A DNA stretch of 64,000 nucleotides, taken from Aeromicrobium sp. Sec7.5 (lineage in GTDB: Bacteria > Actinomycetota > Actinomycetes > Propionibacteriales > Nocardioidaceae). The stretch covers positions 1,550,001 to 1,614,000 of the forward strand of contig NZ_JBAJIJ010000001.1 in assembly GCF_036867135.1 (NCBI RefSeq), written 5' to 3'. The notes beneath the pieces were generated by a model. That model did no database searches. It was not told the DNA's origin and was given only the letters and a program-made list of their open reading frames with translations. A program made the translations under genes and the position numbers. Positions 20,730 through 30,026 of the stretch are shown in pieces. Position 1 is the first letter of the stretch. Each line of letters opens with the position of its first letter.

Positions 20730-21476
20730 ATGGCCACCGAGCAGACCCGACACGAAGCGGCAGACCCCCAGACCTCACCCGCCCGGCTCCAGGAGCTCAC
20801 GGGCGACCCGGAGCTGTGGGCGCTGATCGCCGCCAACCCCAGCGCCTACGACTCGCTCGTGGCGTGGCTCGGCGAGAACGGCGGCGCCGACGTCCACGCC
20901 GCGATCGCCGGCCGCACCTCGGCCGGGACCCCTCCGTCCGCCACGCCCGTGCACCAGGCACCCGTGCACCAGGCCCCCGTGGCCGCGCGGTCCGGTGGCT
21001 CCACCAAGGGCCTCTGGATCACGCTCGGCGTGCTCGTCTTCCTCCTGCTCAGCGGCGGCATCAGTGCCGGCGTGTGGGCCCTGACCAGGGACGGCGACAC
21101 CACGACCACCTCCGACGACGAGAAGTCCGACACCGGCGACGAGTCCGACGACCGCAAGACCGACACCGACGAGGACACCCAGGAGGACGAGCCGGCCGAC
21201 CTCGACTGCGACGACCTGTCCGACCTGGAGGACGCCGCCGACGACCTGACCTACTACTACCCGGGCCTGGACGACGAGGAGATGCTCGAGGACGCGACCG
21301 CCGTGATCGAGCAGTTCGAGAACTACGACGACGAGGACGTCGTCGAGGTCGTCGAGGTCCTGCTCACCTACGCCGAGACCATCGCCGAGGACGAGGATGC
21401 GGTCGTCGGCCCCGAGTGGGACGACGCACTCGACGCCAAGTTCGACCTCATGGACTACGTCTTCGAGGAGTGCTGA
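20730..21476 (+). CDS. membrane protein with LRV-like N-terminus, paralog 1
   Basis: A 248-residue, one-pass membrane protein. Residues 5-60 ([26 protein letters not shown]..) look like the actinobacterial leucine-rich-repeat-variant domain, and a Pro/Ala linker leads to the membrane helix at about 95-118. Outside is an Asp/Glu/Thr-rich spacer (122-158), then a compact acidic helical domain bounded by Cys160 and Cys248, the very last residue. It lacks enzyme motifs. SD GGGAGGAA precedes the ATG. The neighbour at 21603 is a tandem paralog; a perfect 19-bp hairpin follows this gene. Function unknown. Confidence 0.75.
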   Translation: MATEQTRHEAADPQTSPARLQELTGDPELWALIAANPSAYDSLVAWLGENGGADVHAAIAGRTSAGTPPSATPVHQAPVHQAPVAARSGGSTKGLWITLGVLVFLLLSGGISAGVWALTRDGDTTTTSDDEKSDTGDESDDRKTDTDEDTQEDEPADLDCDDLSDLEDAADDLTYYYPGLDDEEMLEDATAVIEQFENYDDEDVVEVVEVLLTYAETIAEDEDAVVGPEWDDALDAKFDLMDYVFEEC

Positions 21477-21485
21477 CCCACGGCG

Positions 21486-21527
21486 TCACGGCGTGCGTCC
21501 CGCGACATCGCGGGACGCACGCCGTGA
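21486..21527 (+). terminator. perfect 19-bp hairpin between the tandem paralogs
   Basis: Arms 21486-21504 and 21509-21527 are exact inverted complements with an ACAT loop, starting 10 bases after the paralog 1 stop. There is no following T run, which is common for actinobacterial terminators; it could instead be an attenuator for paralog 2. Confidence 0.7.
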
Positions 21528-21602
21528 CCCTGCACTAGGCTCGACCCGATCTTGCCGCGGCGGACCGCCGCGGGTGACCAGCACTCTCGAGGGGAACCAC
21601 CG

Positions 21603-22430
21603 ATGGCCACCGACGAAACGCGCGCCGAGGCGAGCAACCCGGGCACCAGCCCCACCCGGCTCCAGGAGCTCACGAGCGACAGCGAGCTCTGGCCCCTGAT
21701 CGCCGCCAACCCGAACGCGTACGACGCCCTGCTGACCTGGCTCGGCGAGAACGGCGGTCCGGAGGTCCAGTCGGCCATCGCCAGCCGCGGCGGCGCGGCG
21801 GAGCCCACGTCGGTCCTTCCCTCGGCACCGCCGAGCCAGGCCGGCCCGCCCCTGACGCCCCCGCCCGGCGGCAACGCCTTCCCGCCTCCCGGCGGTGCCA
21901 CCCCTCCGCCGGCGGGCTTCCCGGCGCCGGGTGGACCGCAGGGCGGTTCCGGTGGCTCGAAGAAGGGCCTGTGGATCACCTTGGGCATCCTGGTGTTCCT
22001 GCTCGTGGGCAGCGGCATCGCGGTCGGCGTGTGGGCCCTCACGAAGGGCGACGACTCGGACAACGACAACGACGCGTCGGACACCGAGCCCACCGACGAG
22101 CCGACCGAGGACTCCGACCGGGACGACTCCGACCGCGACGAGGACTCCTCGGACTTCTGCGACGTGATCGACGAGGTCGACGACGCCGCCTTCGACATCT
22201 ACCTCTACCTGCCGAGCCTGGACGAGCCGGAGGACCTCGAGGAGTCCCAGGCGGTCCTCGAGGACAACGTCGACGACGCCCCGAGCGACGTGGCCGACGC
22301 CATGGAGGTGCTGATCGACTACGCCGACCTCGTCGCCGACATCGAGAACCTCTCCGACATCCCGACCGATGCCGCGGACGACGCGTCGGACGCGTACGAC
22401 GTCGTGTTCGAGTACTACCTCGACTGCTGA
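21603..22430 (+). CDS. membrane protein with LRV-like N-terminus, paralog 2
   Basis: A 275-residue paralog of the preceding gene. The first 60 residues match closely (RLQELTSDSELWPLIAANPNAY), the linker is a longer Pro/Gly-rich stretch (70-118), the membrane helix is at about 122-146, and an acidic Asp/Ser/Glu spacer follows. The exported domain again begins at one Cys (186) and ends on a C-terminal Cys (275). Sequence is conserved at both ends and helix but free in the linkers, so the cytoplasmic domain and the two cysteines are what matter. SD GAGGGGAA precedes the ATG. Confidence 0.75.
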   Translation: MATDETRAEASNPGTSPTRLQELTSDSELWPLIAANPNAYDALLTWLGENGGPEVQSAIASRGGAAEPTSVLPSAPPSQAGPPLTPPPGGNAFPPPGGATPPPAGFPAPGGPQGGSGGSKKGLWITLGILVFLLVGSGIAVGVWALTKGDDSDNDNDASDTEPTDEPTEDSDRDDSDRDEDSSDFCDVIDEVDDAAFDIYLYLPSLDEPEDLEESQAVLEDNVDDAPSDVADAMEVLIDYADLVADIENLSDIPTDAADDASDAYDVVFEYYLDC

Positions 22431-22446
22431 CGCTCGCGCGACGATC

Positions 22447-22493
22447 GACGGCCCGCTGGTCGCACCCCCTCGGGGTGCCGCCGGCGGGCCGTC
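22447..22493 (+). terminator. nested hairpin after paralog 2
   Basis: Outer arms of 10 bp (22447-22456 with 22484-22493) enclose an inner 7-bp stem (22462-22468 with 22472-22478, loop CTC). It lies between paralog 2 and the HAD gene, a plausible intrinsic terminator without a T run. Confidence 0.65.
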
Positions 22494-22503
22494 GCCGTTC
22501 TGG

Positions 22504-22509
22504 CAGGAT
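22504..22509 (+). promoter_or_regulatory. possible leaderless -10 box, HAD gene
   Basis: CAGGAT followed by 6 bases and the GTG at 22516. It agrees with the local pattern except for the first base. Confidence 0.4.
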
Positions 22510-22515
22510 CGCGGC

Positions 22516-23178
22516 GTGCCAGCTGCGCTCCCGTCCGCCGTCCTCTGGGACCTCGACGGCACCCTGGTCGACACCGAGCCGCTCTGGATCGCCGCGGAGC
22601 ACGAGCTCGCCGCGGAGGTGGGCGGCACGTGGACGACCGAGGACGCCCTGCAGCTCGTCGGGTCCAACCTGATCGTCGCGGGGGAGATCCTGCAGCGGCA
22701 CTTCGCGACCTCGATGACCCCGGTCGAGATCGTCGACTTCCTCCTGACGAGGGTCGGGCGCGGTCTGACCGGTGGCGCCGCCCCGTGGCGTCCTGGCGCA
22801 CGCGAGCTCGTGCTCGCCTACGCGGACGCGGGGGTGCCGCAGGCGCTCGTGACGATGTCGTACGCCGTGCTGGCCGACCCGATCGCGGCATCCCTCCCGC
22901 TGGCGGCCGTCGTGACGGGCGACCGGGTGACGCGCGGCAAGCCGCACCCCGAGCCCTACCTCACCGCCGCGCGGATGCTCGACGTGCAACCGGCGGCCTG
23001 CCTGGCCGTGGAGGACTCCGAGACCGGCGCGACATCGGCGACCGAGGCGGGCTGCCAGGTGCTGGCCGTGCCCCACATGGTGGGTGTCGCGGCCCATCCG
23101 CGACGTCGGGTCGTCACGACGCTCGAGGGTCTGACGCCAGCGTCGGTCTCCACCCTGTTCGCGGACCTCGACGCCTAG
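22516..23178 (+). CDS. HAD superfamily hydrolase, subfamily IA
   Basis: A 220-residue phosphatase or phosphomutase-like protein. HAD motif I is WDLDGTLVDTEP (nucleophile Asp), motif II the Thr/Ser around LVTMSY, motif III Lys in RGKPHPEPY, and motif IV VEDSETGATSA. The helical cap between motifs I and II is the type of the CbbY/beta-phosphoglucomutase group. The substrate is likely a small sugar phosphate but cannot be named. The start is the GTG close to the -10-like box; motif I then begins 10 residues in, as usual. Confidence 0.88.
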   Translation: MPAALPSAVLWDLDGTLVDTEPLWIAAEHELAAEVGGTWTTEDALQLVGSNLIVAGEILQRHFATSMTPVEIVDFLLTRVGRGLTGGAAPWRPGARELVLAYADAGVPQALVTMSYAVLADPIAASLPLAAVVTGDRVTRGKPHPEPYLTAARMLDVQPAACLAVEDSETGATSATEAGCQVLAVPHMVGVAAHPRRRVVTTLEGLTPASVSTLFADLDA

Positions 23179-23187
23179 AACGCCGGT

Positions 23188-24024
23188 TCACTCCACGCGG
23201 AAGGCGGGCATCGGCAGGACCGTGCCGCCGCCCTCGGGGCAGTGCTCGCGATGGGCGCAGAACCGGCACAGGCCGCTGGGCCTCGGGCGGAAGTCGCGCG
23301 ACTCTAGTGCGGCACCGACGGCGCCCCAGATGGCCCGGAGCTTGCGCTCGGTGGCCAGGAGGTCGGCCTCGGTGGGCACGTAGCGCAGGACCTGGCCGTC
23401 GCCGAGGTACATGAGCTGCAGGAGCGACGGCATGACGCCCCGGGTGCGCCAGACGACCAGCGCGTAGAACTTCATCTGGAAGAGCGCCTTGTCCTCGAAG
23501 CGCTCGCCCGGGGACCGGCCGCTCTTGTAGTCGACGATGCGGATGCGGCCGTCCGGGGCCACGTCGATGCGGTCGACGATGCCGGCCAGCACGAGCTGCT
23601 CCTCACCCTCGGCCCCGAGCTGGCCCTCGACCCGGACCTCACGCTCGGCGGGCTCGAGCGTCTGCGGGTTCTCGAGCCTGAAGTACGCATCGAGGAGCGC
23701 GTCGACCGAGGCGAACCAGGCGTCACGGTCGGGCGTGCGCTCCGGGAAGAGCGCGACCAGGCGGGTGTCGTCGGCGAGCACTCGCTGCCAGGCAGCCTCG
23801 ACCGAGGCCTTCGCGGCCTCGGGCGTGCGTCCGGCCGCGGGGAGGTCGTACAGGTCTTCGAGCACGGCATGGACCAGGGTGCCCCGAGCCGCCACCGCCG
23901 ACGGGGGCTCGGGGAGGCGGTCGATCGTGCGGTAGCGGAACAGCAGCGGACACGTCAGGAAGTCGGATGCACGACTGGGCGACAGGCGGCGTCGCACCAC
24001 GATCTCGTCAGCGTCGGCCACCAT
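23188..24024 (-). CDS. RecB-like PD-(D/E)XK nuclease
   Basis: A 278-residue single-domain exonuclease of the RecB/Cas4 type. The first helix carries LSPSRASDFLTCPLLFRY, including the first of four cluster cysteines; ARGTLVHAVLEDLYD supplies the His; GIVDRIDV and RIVDYKSGR supply the catalytic Asp and Lys. The C-terminal CRFCAHREHCPEGG supplies the remaining three cysteines, so an iron-sulfur cluster is probable. The start at 24024 follows the TACCGT box 7 bases upstream; an ATG at 24078 is the alternative. The M. tuberculosis counterpart lies at the same place (Rv2119). Confidence 0.85.
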   Translation of the reverse strand: MVADADEIVVRRRLSPSRASDFLTCPLLFRYRTIDRLPEPPSAVAARGTLVHAVLEDLYDLPAAGRTPEAAKASVEAAWQRVLADDTRLVALFPERTPDRDAWFASVDALLDAYFRLENPQTLEPAEREVRVEGQLGAEGEEQLVLAGIVDRIDVAPDGRIRIVDYKSGRSPGERFEDKALFQMKFYALVVWRTRGVMPSLLQLMYLGDGQVLRYVPTEADLLATERKLRAIWGAVGAALESRDFRPRPSGLCRFCAHREHCPEGGGTVLPMPAFRVE

Positions 24025-24031
24025 GGGCAGC

Positions 24032-24037
24032 ACGGTA
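24032..24037 (-). promoter_or_regulatory. leaderless -10 box, RecB-like nuclease
   Basis: TACCGT on the minus strand, 7 bases before the ATG at 24024. It favours that start over the ATG at 24078, which would overlap the promoter of the divergent protease. Confidence 0.5.
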
Positions 24038-24080
24038 TCCGGCCGGACCGACAGACCGGAAAACGCCGGGGTGCTCACGA

Positions 24081-24086
24081 TAGGTT
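24081..24086 (+). promoter_or_regulatory. leaderless -10 box, site-2 protease
   Basis: TAGGTT followed by 6 bases and the ATG at 24093. Confidence 0.5.
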
Positions 24087-24092
24087 GGGCCC

Positions 24093-25022
24093 ATGTCGAC
24101 CTCGGGCACGATCAGCCTCGGGAAGGTGTGGTCCGTCCCGGTCCGCGTCCGCCCCGGAGCCGTGCTGATGGGAGTCGTCCTGGTGGCGCTCTTCGCCCCC
24201 CGGCTCGACGACGCCGGCTTCGGCCAGCCCTGGCTGGTCGCGGTCCTGGCCGTCGCCTCGCTGTACCTCTCGGTGCTCCTGCACGAGATCGCCCACGTCG
24301 CCGCGGCGCGTCACTACGGGCTCCCGGTCCACTCGGTCACGCTCCACCTGCTCGGCGGCGAGACACTGCTCGAGTCCGACAGCGCGACGGCCCGCCAGGA
24401 GCTGGTCACGTCCATCGCGGGTCCCGTGGCCTCGGCCGTCGTCGGACTGGCCGGCCTCGGCGCCGGTGCGGTCCTCGCTCCCGGCAGCAACGCCGAGGTG
24501 CTGATGACCCTCGGGTGGATCAACGTGCTCGTGGCGGGCATCAACATGCTGCCGGCGCTGCCGCTCGACGGAGGGCGGGTCGTGCGGGCGATCGCCTGGG
24601 CGGTCACGGGCAGCGAGCGCAGTGGCATCGTGGTCGCGGGGTGGACGGGTCGGATCGCCGGGCTGGCCAGCTTCGGCCTCGGTGCCTGGCTCTTCCTGCA
24701 GGGCGGGCGGACCGCGTGGATCGACCTCGCCCTCTGCACCCTCGTCGGCCTCTTCCTGTGGGCCGGCTCCTCGCAGTCGCTGCGCATCGCCAACCGCGCG
24801 GCCCGCATCGAGCGCCTCCACGTCCGCCGGATGTTCGACTCGTCCCAGCCCGATCCGGAGTGGCCTCGCCTGGCCGTCGACCTGCGGGGCGACGCGCTGC
24901 TGCGCGCGATGAGCAACCAACCCGCGGAGTCGTACGCCGTCGTCGACGACGACGGCCAGGTGCTCGGCACGCTCCGCACCCGCACCGTCAACCGTGTCTA
25001 CCGAGTGGGAGCCCGACGATGA
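24093..25022 (+). CDS. site-2 protease, M50 family
   Basis: A 309-residue intramembrane zinc protease. The HEIAH active site lies in a membrane helix (VLLHEIAHVAAARHYG, about residues 67-82) and the third zinc ligand in NMLPALPLDGGRV (about 151-163). Six or so hydrophobic segments surround them. The C-terminal 60 residues form a small cytosolic domain (LAVDLRGDALLRAM, YAVVDDDGQVLGT) that looks like a shortened CBS module. Actinobacterial Rip-type proteases cleave anti-sigma factors, but substrate is unknown here. Its stop overlaps the trmI ATG (ATGA), so the two are coupled. Confidence 0.9.
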   Translation: MSTSGTISLGKVWSVPVRVRPGAVLMGVVLVALFAPRLDDAGFGQPWLVAVLAVASLYLSVLLHEIAHVAAARHYGLPVHSVTLHLLGGETLLESDSATARQELVTSIAGPVASAVVGLAGLGAGAVLAPGSNAEVLMTLGWINVLVAGINMLPALPLDGGRVVRAIAWAVTGSERSGIVVAGWTGRIAGLASFGLGAWLFLQGGRTAWIDLALCTLVGLFLWAGSSQSLRIANRAARIERLHVRRMFDSSQPDPEWPRLAVDLRGDALLRAMSNQPAESYAVVDDDGQVLGTLRTRTVNRVYRVGARR

Positions 25023-25924
25023 CCAGCCCCGTGAACGCGCCGATCTGGACCCGACGCGGACCCTTCGCCGAGGGGGAGTGGGTCCGGCTCAACGACGCCA
25101 AGGGACGCAAGCACAACATCCAGCTCGTCGTCGGCAAGGAGTTCTCCACCAAGAAGGGCCAGATCCGCCACGACGACATCATCGCCAGCCCCGAGGGCAT
25201 CGTGATCGAGGCGTCGTTGGGTGGCGAGTACCAGGTGTTCCGTCCCCTGTTGTCGGAGTACGTCGTCTCCATGCCCCGCGGGGCCGCGATCATCTACCCC
25301 AAGGACGCCGCGCAGATCGTGACCTGGGCCGACATCTTCCCGGGCGCTCGGGTCGTCGAGGCCGGCGCTGGGTCGGGGAGCCTGACCGCCTGGCTGCTGC
25401 GGGCCGTCGGGCCCGAGGGCCACGTCGGCTCCTACGAGATCCGCGAGGACTTCGCCGAGATCGCCCGGAAGAACGTCACCCAGATCGCGGGGGACCACCC
25501 GGCGTGGACGCTCACGGTGGGTGACGTGCGCGAGGTCGTCGCCGAGAGCGAGATCGACCGGCTCATTCTCGACATGGTCGACCCGTGGACGTGCGTGCCG
25601 CTCGCCGCCGAGCGACTGGTGCCGGGTGGCGTCGTGTGCGCCTACGTCGCCACCACGACCCAGCTGTCGCGCTTCGTCGAGACGCTGCGCGAGCACGGCG
25701 AGTTCACCGAGCCGCGTTCGTGGGAGACGCTGGAGCGCGACTGGCACACCGAGGGACTCGCGGTCCGCCCGGCGCACGGCGCCGGCTCGCACACGGCGTA
25801 CCTCGTGACGTCGCGACGCATGGCGCCCGGCCAGCGGGCCCTGGCCAAGACGCGTCGTCCGGCACCCGGTGCCTACGGCCCGGACTACACCGGCCCACGC
25901 CCGGCGGGCCTCCCGGACCTCTGA
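25019..25924 (+). CDS. trmI: tRNA (adenine(58)-N(1))-methyltransferase
   Basis: A 301-residue tRNA m1A58 methyltransferase. The N-terminal beta domain (about 1-75) leads to a Rossmann domain with motif [17 protein letters not shown] (about 111-126), motif II YEIREDF and motif IV-like LILDMVDPW. The length and [15 protein letters not shown] N-terminus fit TrmI, known from M. tuberculosis Rv2118c, which acts as a tetramer. ATG overlaps the upstream protease stop; no SD is needed if ribosomes reinitiate. It precedes arc by 98 bases, as in other actinobacteria. Confidence 0.92.
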   Translation: MTSPVNAPIWTRRGPFAEGEWVRLNDAKGRKHNIQLVVGKEFSTKKGQIRHDDIIASPEGIVIEASLGGEYQVFRPLLSEYVVSMPRGAAIIYPKDAAQIVTWADIFPGARVVEAGAGSGSLTAWLLRAVGPEGHVGSYEIREDFAEIARKNVTQIAGDHPAWTLTVGDVREVVAESEIDRLILDMVDPWTCVPLAAERLVPGGVVCAYVATTTQLSRFVETLREHGEFTEPRSWETLERDWHTEGLAVRPAHGAGSHTAYLVTSRRMAPGQRALAKTRRPAPGAYGPDYTGPRPAGLPDL

Positions 25925-26022
25925 CCCGGGCACCTCGCGTCGCGTCACACGCCGACGTGAGTTCGACACAGTGCTGCAACGTCCCCCGGGGTAGTGTCGA
26001 GCCCACGAGCTGGAGGTGTCAC

Positions 26023-27771
26023 ATGCCCGATGACGATGCACGTCCCACGAACGACTCGCACGGTGCCGCTTCGGCGGCTGCCGAGGCGGAGCTGGCCTAC
26101 CTGCGCACGGAGATCGACCACCTGCGTCGGCGCCTGAGCGGCGACGTCTCCGCCGATTCGCGCCTGCGGGAGATCGAGGCGAAGCTCGCCGCCACCTCGG
26201 CGCAGAACGAGCGGCTCACCAGCACCCTGCGCGAGGCTCGCGACCAGATCGTGACGCTCAAGGAGGAGGTCGACCGGCTCGCGCAGCCGCCGACCGGCTT
26301 CGGCACGTTCCTCCAGCTCAACGACGACGAGTCGGTCGACGTCTTCACGGGCGGTCGCAAGATGCGCGTCAACGTGAGCCCCGCGGTCGACCGTGAGTCC
26401 CTGCGCCGTGGCCAGGAGGTCATCCTCAACGAGGCCATGAACGTCGTGCTGGCCCTGGAGTTCGAGCAGACCGGCGAGGTCGTGCTGCTCAAGGAGATCA
26501 TGGCCGACGGCGAGCGCGCGCTCGTGCTCGGCAACGCCGACGAGGAGCGCGTCGTGCGCATCGCGGCCAGCCTGGCCGACGTCCGGCTTCGCGCCGGTGA
26601 CTCGCTGCTGCTCGACAGCCGCTCGGGCCACGTCTACGAGCGCGTCCCGAAGAGCGAGGTCGAGGAGCTCGTCCTGGAGGAGGTGCCCGACGTCGACTAC
26701 GCCTCGATCGGCGGGCTCGGCAACCAGGTCGAGATCATCCAGGACGCCGTCGAGCTGCCGTACCTGCATCCCGAGGTGTTCGTCGAGCACGAGCTGAAGC
26801 CGCCGAAGGGCATCCTGCTGTACGGCCCTCCGGGCTGCGGCAAGACCATGATCGCCAAGGCCGTCGCGGCCTCGCTGGCGCGCAAGGTCTCGGAGCGCAC
26901 CGGCGAGGAGGGCCGCAGCTTCTTCCTGAACATCAAGGGCCCGGAGCTGCTCAACAAGTACGTCGGCGAGACCGAGCGGCACATCCGCCTGATCTTCCAG
27001 CGGGCCCGTGAGAAGGCCAGCGAGGGCACGCCGGTCATCGTCTTCTTCGACGAGATGGACTCGCTGTTCCGCACCCGCGGATCCGGCGTCTCCAGCGACG
27101 TCGAGAACACCATCGTGCCGCAGCTGCTGAGCGAGATCGACGGTGTCGAGGGGCTCGGGAACGTGCTCGTCATCGGTGCCTCGAACCGCGAGGACATGAT
27201 CGACCCGGCGATCCTGCGTCCGGGCCGGCTCGACGTCAAGATCAAGATCGAGCGCCCCGACGCGGAGGCCGCCCGCGACATCTTCAGCAAGTACCTGACG
27301 TCGCGTCTGCCGCTGCACGCCGACGACCTCGCCGAGTTCGGCGGCGACCGCGACGCGTGCGTCGCCGGGATGATCCAGCGCACCGTCGAGCGGATGTACA
27401 CCGAGACCGAGGAGAACCAGTTCCTCGAGGTCACGTACGCCAACGGCGACAAGGAGGTCCTGTACTTCAAGGACTTCAACTCCGGCGCGATGATCCAGAA
27501 CATCGTCGACCGTGCCAAGAAGATGGCCATCAAGGACCTCCTGTCGGCGCAGCAGCACGGCATCCGCGTCCAGCACCTCCTGCAGGCGTGCGTCGACGAG
27601 TTCAAGGAGAACGAGGACCTGCCCAACACGACCAACCCCGACGACTGGGCGCGCATCTCCGGCAAGAAGGGTGAGCGCATCGTGTTCATCCGCACGCTGG
27701 TGTCGGGCAAGTCCGGCGGGGAGCCGGGGCGCTCGATCGACACCGTCGCCAACACGGGGCAGTACCTGTAG
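26023..27771 (+). CDS. arc: proteasome-associated AAA+ ATPase
   Basis: A 582-residue ARC/Mpa unfoldase that recognises pupylated proteins and feeds PrcBA. The N-terminal coiled coil (about 20-85) binds Pup, OB domains follow (about 90-230), and the AAA+ module has Walker A GPPGCGKT (about 268-275) and Walker B VFFDEMD. The protein ends GQYL, the HbYX-like tail that docks on the alpha ring, so it is not truncated. SD GGAGGT precedes the ATG at 26023, with a TAGTGT -10-like element about 25 bases further upstream. The downstream genes are Pup-pathway partners. Confidence 0.97.
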   Translation: MPDDDARPTNDSHGAASAAAEAELAYLRTEIDHLRRRLSGDVSADSRLREIEAKLAATSAQNERLTSTLREARDQIVTLKEEVDRLAQPPTGFGTFLQLNDDESVDVFTGGRKMRVNVSPAVDRESLRRGQEVILNEAMNVVLALEFEQTGEVVLLKEIMADGERALVLGNADEERVVRIAASLADVRLRAGDSLLLDSRSGHVYERVPKSEVEELVLEEVPDVDYASIGGLGNQVEIIQDAVELPYLHPEVFVEHELKPPKGILLYGPPGCGKTMIAKAVAASLARKVSERTGEEGRSFFLNIKGPELLNKYVGETERHIRLIFQRAREKASEGTPVIVFFDEMDSLFRTRGSGVSSDVENTIVPQLLSEIDGVEGLGNVLVIGASNREDMIDPAILRPGRLDVKIKIERPDAEAARDIFSKYLTSRLPLHADDLAEFGGDRDACVAGMIQRTVERMYTETEENQFLEVTYANGDKEVLYFKDFNSGAMIQNIVDRAKKMAIKDLLSAQQHGIRVQHLLQACVDEFKENEDLPNTTNPDDWARISGKKGERIVFIRTLVSGKSGGEPGRSIDTVANTGQYL

Positions 27772-28239
27772 GTGGCGCTGGACATCACGGTCGCCTCGTA
27801 CGGGGGCGACGACGCGAAGCTGCTGACGGCCGAGGTGCAGGCCGAGTACGGCCGACGGTACGGGGGAGACGGCGACATCTCGCCGATCGAGCCGGCACAG
27901 TTCGACGCGCCCGACGGCCGGTTCGTCATCGGGTACCTCGACGGCGAGCCGGCGGCGTCCGGCGGGTGGCGGCGTGGAGGGCCCCGTGGCACGACCGACG
28001 CCGAGATCAAGCGCATGTACGTACGCCCCCAGTTCGCCCGGCAGGGCCACGCCAGGGCCGTGCTCGCCGAGCTGGAGCGCTCGGCCCGCGAGGCCGGCAT
28101 CACGCGCCTGGTGCTCGAGACCGGACTCGCGCAGCCGGAGGCGATCGCGCTCTACACCTCCAGCGGTTACGAGGCGATCGAGCCGTTCGGCTTCTACGCC
28201 GCCTACGACGACTCCGCCCACTACGGGAAGATCCTCTGA
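27772..28239 (+). CDS. GNAT family N-acetyltransferase
   Basis: A 155-residue acetyltransferase. The core is the acetyl-CoA site MYVRPQFARQGHARAVL (about 83-99), with the R/QxxGxG/A pattern as RQGHAR, and a downstream LVLETGLAQPEAIALYTSSGY motif typical of amine or peptide acetyltransferases. It starts with a GTG directly after the arc stop codon (TAGGTG), with zero spacing, so it should be translated by reinitiation on the arc mRNA. A separate promoter drives dop 10 bases later. Its substrate is unknown. M. tuberculosis has no such gene between arc and dop in my recollection. Confidence 0.85.
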   Translation: MALDITVASYGGDDAKLLTAEVQAEYGRRYGGDGDISPIEPAQFDAPDGRFVIGYLDGEPAASGGWRRGGPRGTTDAEIKRMYVRPQFARQGHARAVLAELERSAREAGITRLVLETGLAQPEAIALYTSSGYEAIEPFGFYAAYDDSAHYGKIL

Positions 28240-28248
28240 CCCGGCCCG

Positions 28249-28254
28249 TACGCT
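28249..28254 (+). promoter_or_regulatory. leaderless -10 box, dop
   Basis: TACGCT followed by 6 bases and the ATG at 28261. Confidence 0.5.
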
Positions 28255-28260
28255 GACCCC

Positions 28261-29769
28261 ATGACGGTCCGCCGGGTCCAGGGCAGCGAGGTCGAGTACG
28301 GCATCGCGGTGCAGGGCCAGCCCCACGCCAACCCGATGGTCACCTCGACGCACGTCGTCAACGCGTACGCCGCGGCGCACGACCTGACGCGGCGCGCCCG
28401 CTGGGACTTCGAGGAGGAGAGTCCGCTGCGCGACGCGCGCGGTTTCGACCTGAGTCGCGGCGACGCCGACCCGTCGCAGCTGACCGACGAGGACCTCGGG
28501 CTCGCCAACATCATCCTCACCAACGGGGCGCGGCTCTACGTCGACCACGCCCACCCGGAGTACTCCAGCCCGGAGGTCACGAGCCCCCGTGACGTCGTGG
28601 TCTGGGAGAAGGCCGGGGAGGAAGTCATGCGGTCCGCGGCGGAGCTCGCCGGACGCATCCCCGCGAACGGCACGATCGTGCTCTACAAGAACAACATCGA
28701 CAACAAGGGCGCCTCGTACGGCTCGCACGAGAACTACCTGATGAACCGGTCGGTGCCGTTCGAGCAGATCGTCACGCACCTCACGCCGTTCTTCGCCTCC
28801 CGCCAGATCGTGTGCGGAGCCGGTCGGGTCGGCCAGCAGCAGGACGGCAGCGTCCACGCCTTCCAGATCAGCCAGCGCGCCGACTACTTCGAGGTGCCGG
28901 TCGGGCTGGAGACGACGTTGAAGCGGCCCATCATCAACACCCGCGACGAGCCGCACGCCGACGCCCGCAAGTACCGGCGCCTGCACGTCATCATCGGCGA
29001 CGCCAACTGCTCCGAGACCTCGATCTACCTCAAGCACGGCCTGGCCTCGCTCGTGCTCTCCCTGGTCGAGGCGGGGCAGACCGTCACCGACCTGACGCTG
29101 GAGAACCCGGTACGGGCGCTCCACCAGATCTCCTACGACCCCACGCTGCGCACCGCCGTGACGCTCGCCGACGGCCGCACCATGACGGCACTGGAGCTGC
29201 AGGGGGAGTACCTCACCCGCTCGCGCGACTTCGTCGACCGCCAGGGCGACGCCGATCCGCAGACCCTCGACGTGCTCGACCGCTGGGAGAGCGTGCTGAC
29301 CCGGCTCGCCCAGGATCCGATGGACCTCGCCACCGAGCTCGACTGGGTCGCGAAGCTGGCGCTGCTCGAGCGGTACCGCGAGCGCGACGGACTCGACTGG
29401 GACCACGCGAAGCTTCACCTGGTCGACCTGCAGTACCACGACGTCCGGCCCGAGCGGGGCCTGTTCCACCAGCTCGTGCGCACCGGTCGCATGCAACGCA
29501 TCGTCGATCCCGCTGAGATCGAGGCCGCCGTCCAGGCGCCACCCACCGACACGCGCGCCTACTTCCGCGGCAAGTGCCTCCAGCACTTCGCCGCCGACAT
29601 CGCCGCGGCCTCCTGGGACTCGGTCATCTTCGACCTGCCGGGCTACGCCTCCCTGCAGCGCGTGCCCACGCTCGAGCCGCTGCGGGGCACCCAGGAGCAC
29701 GTCGGTGCGCTGTTCGACTCCGGCCCGACGGCGACCGAGCTGTTCCGGGCACTCACGACCGGCGGCTGA
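28261..29769 (+). CDS. dop: Pup deamidase/depupylase
   Basis: A 502-residue carboxylate-amine ligase-like protein that deamidates Pup C-terminal Gln and removes Pup from proteins. It shares the glutamine-synthetase-like fold with PafA: the N-terminal [11 protein letters not shown] (metal-binding Glu), YSSPEV and [16 protein letters not shown] segments are conserved in Dop. It is about 50 residues longer than PafA because of the Dop-specific loop around residues 37-80 ([15 protein letters not shown]..). It starts from its own leaderless promoter, so it can be expressed separately from arc. The following pup has another. Confidence 0.96.
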   Translation: MTVRRVQGSEVEYGIAVQGQPHANPMVTSTHVVNAYAAAHDLTRRARWDFEEESPLRDARGFDLSRGDADPSQLTDEDLGLANIILTNGARLYVDHAHPEYSSPEVTSPRDVVVWEKAGEEVMRSAAELAGRIPANGTIVLYKNNIDNKGASYGSHENYLMNRSVPFEQIVTHLTPFFASRQIVCGAGRVGQQQDGSVHAFQISQRADYFEVPVGLETTLKRPIINTRDEPHADARKYRRLHVIIGDANCSETSIYLKHGLASLVLSLVEAGQTVTDLTLENPVRALHQISYDPTLRTAVTLADGRTMTALELQGEYLTRSRDFVDRQGDADPQTLDVLDRWESVLTRLAQDPMDLATELDWVAKLALLERYRERDGLDWDHAKLHLVDLQYHDVRPERGLFHQLVRTGRMQRIVDPAEIEAAVQAPPTDTRAYFRGKCLQHFAADIAAASWDSVIFDLPGYASLQRVPTLEPLRGTQEHVGALFDSGPTATELFRALTTGG

Positions 29770-29819
29770 CCGCGTCCCGACGCCTCGGGTTCGTCACGCG
29801 CCCGCAACCGTTCTGGGTC

Positions 29820-29825
29820 TAGGGT
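29820..29825 (+). promoter_or_regulatory. leaderless -10 box, pup
   Basis: TAGGGT followed by 6 bases and the ATG at 29832. It lies about 50 bases after the dop stop and could drive pup-prcBA-pafA on its own. Confidence 0.55.
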
Positions 29826-29831
29826 GAAGAC

Positions 29832-30026
29832 ATGTCCGAGCAGCAGCACAGGAGCAACCGTCCGGCCAAGGACGACGAGCAGCAGGTCGACGCCGCCCCG
29901 GTCGACTCCGAGGCCAAGGCCAAGCTCGACGACGACGTCGACTCGATCCTCGACGAGATCGACGACGTGCTCGAGGATAACGCCGAGGAGTTCGTGCGCA
30001 GCTTCGTGCAGAAGGGCGGGCAGTGA
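29832..30026 (+). CDS. pup: prokaryotic ubiquitin-like protein Pup
   Basis: A 64-residue, acidic, intrinsically disordered tag. The C-terminus is [12 protein letters not shown] followed by Gln, the form that Dop must deamidate to Glu before PafA can ligate it. The central Asp/Glu-rich helix ([17 protein letters not shown]) is the Arc-binding segment. Its TGA overlaps the prcB ATG (TGATG), so the proteasome subunit is coupled to Pup synthesis. Confidence 0.97.
   Translation: MSEQQHRSNRPAKDDEQQVDAAPVDSEAKAKLDDDVDSILDEIDDVLEDNAEEFVRSFVQKGGQ

Noticed and set aside
25960-26000. A PafBC/RecA-NDp-type promoter before arc (TAGTGT with upstream half)
   Set aside because: The -10 side fits TAGTGT, but the upstream TTGTCRGTG element recalled from mycobacteria has no acceptable match at the right distance.
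25945-29700. A 1251-codon open frame on the minus strand across arc, GNAT and dop
   Set aside because: It mirrors three recognisable + strand genes; such long antisense frames arise from high third-position G+C and its translation has no coherent domain.
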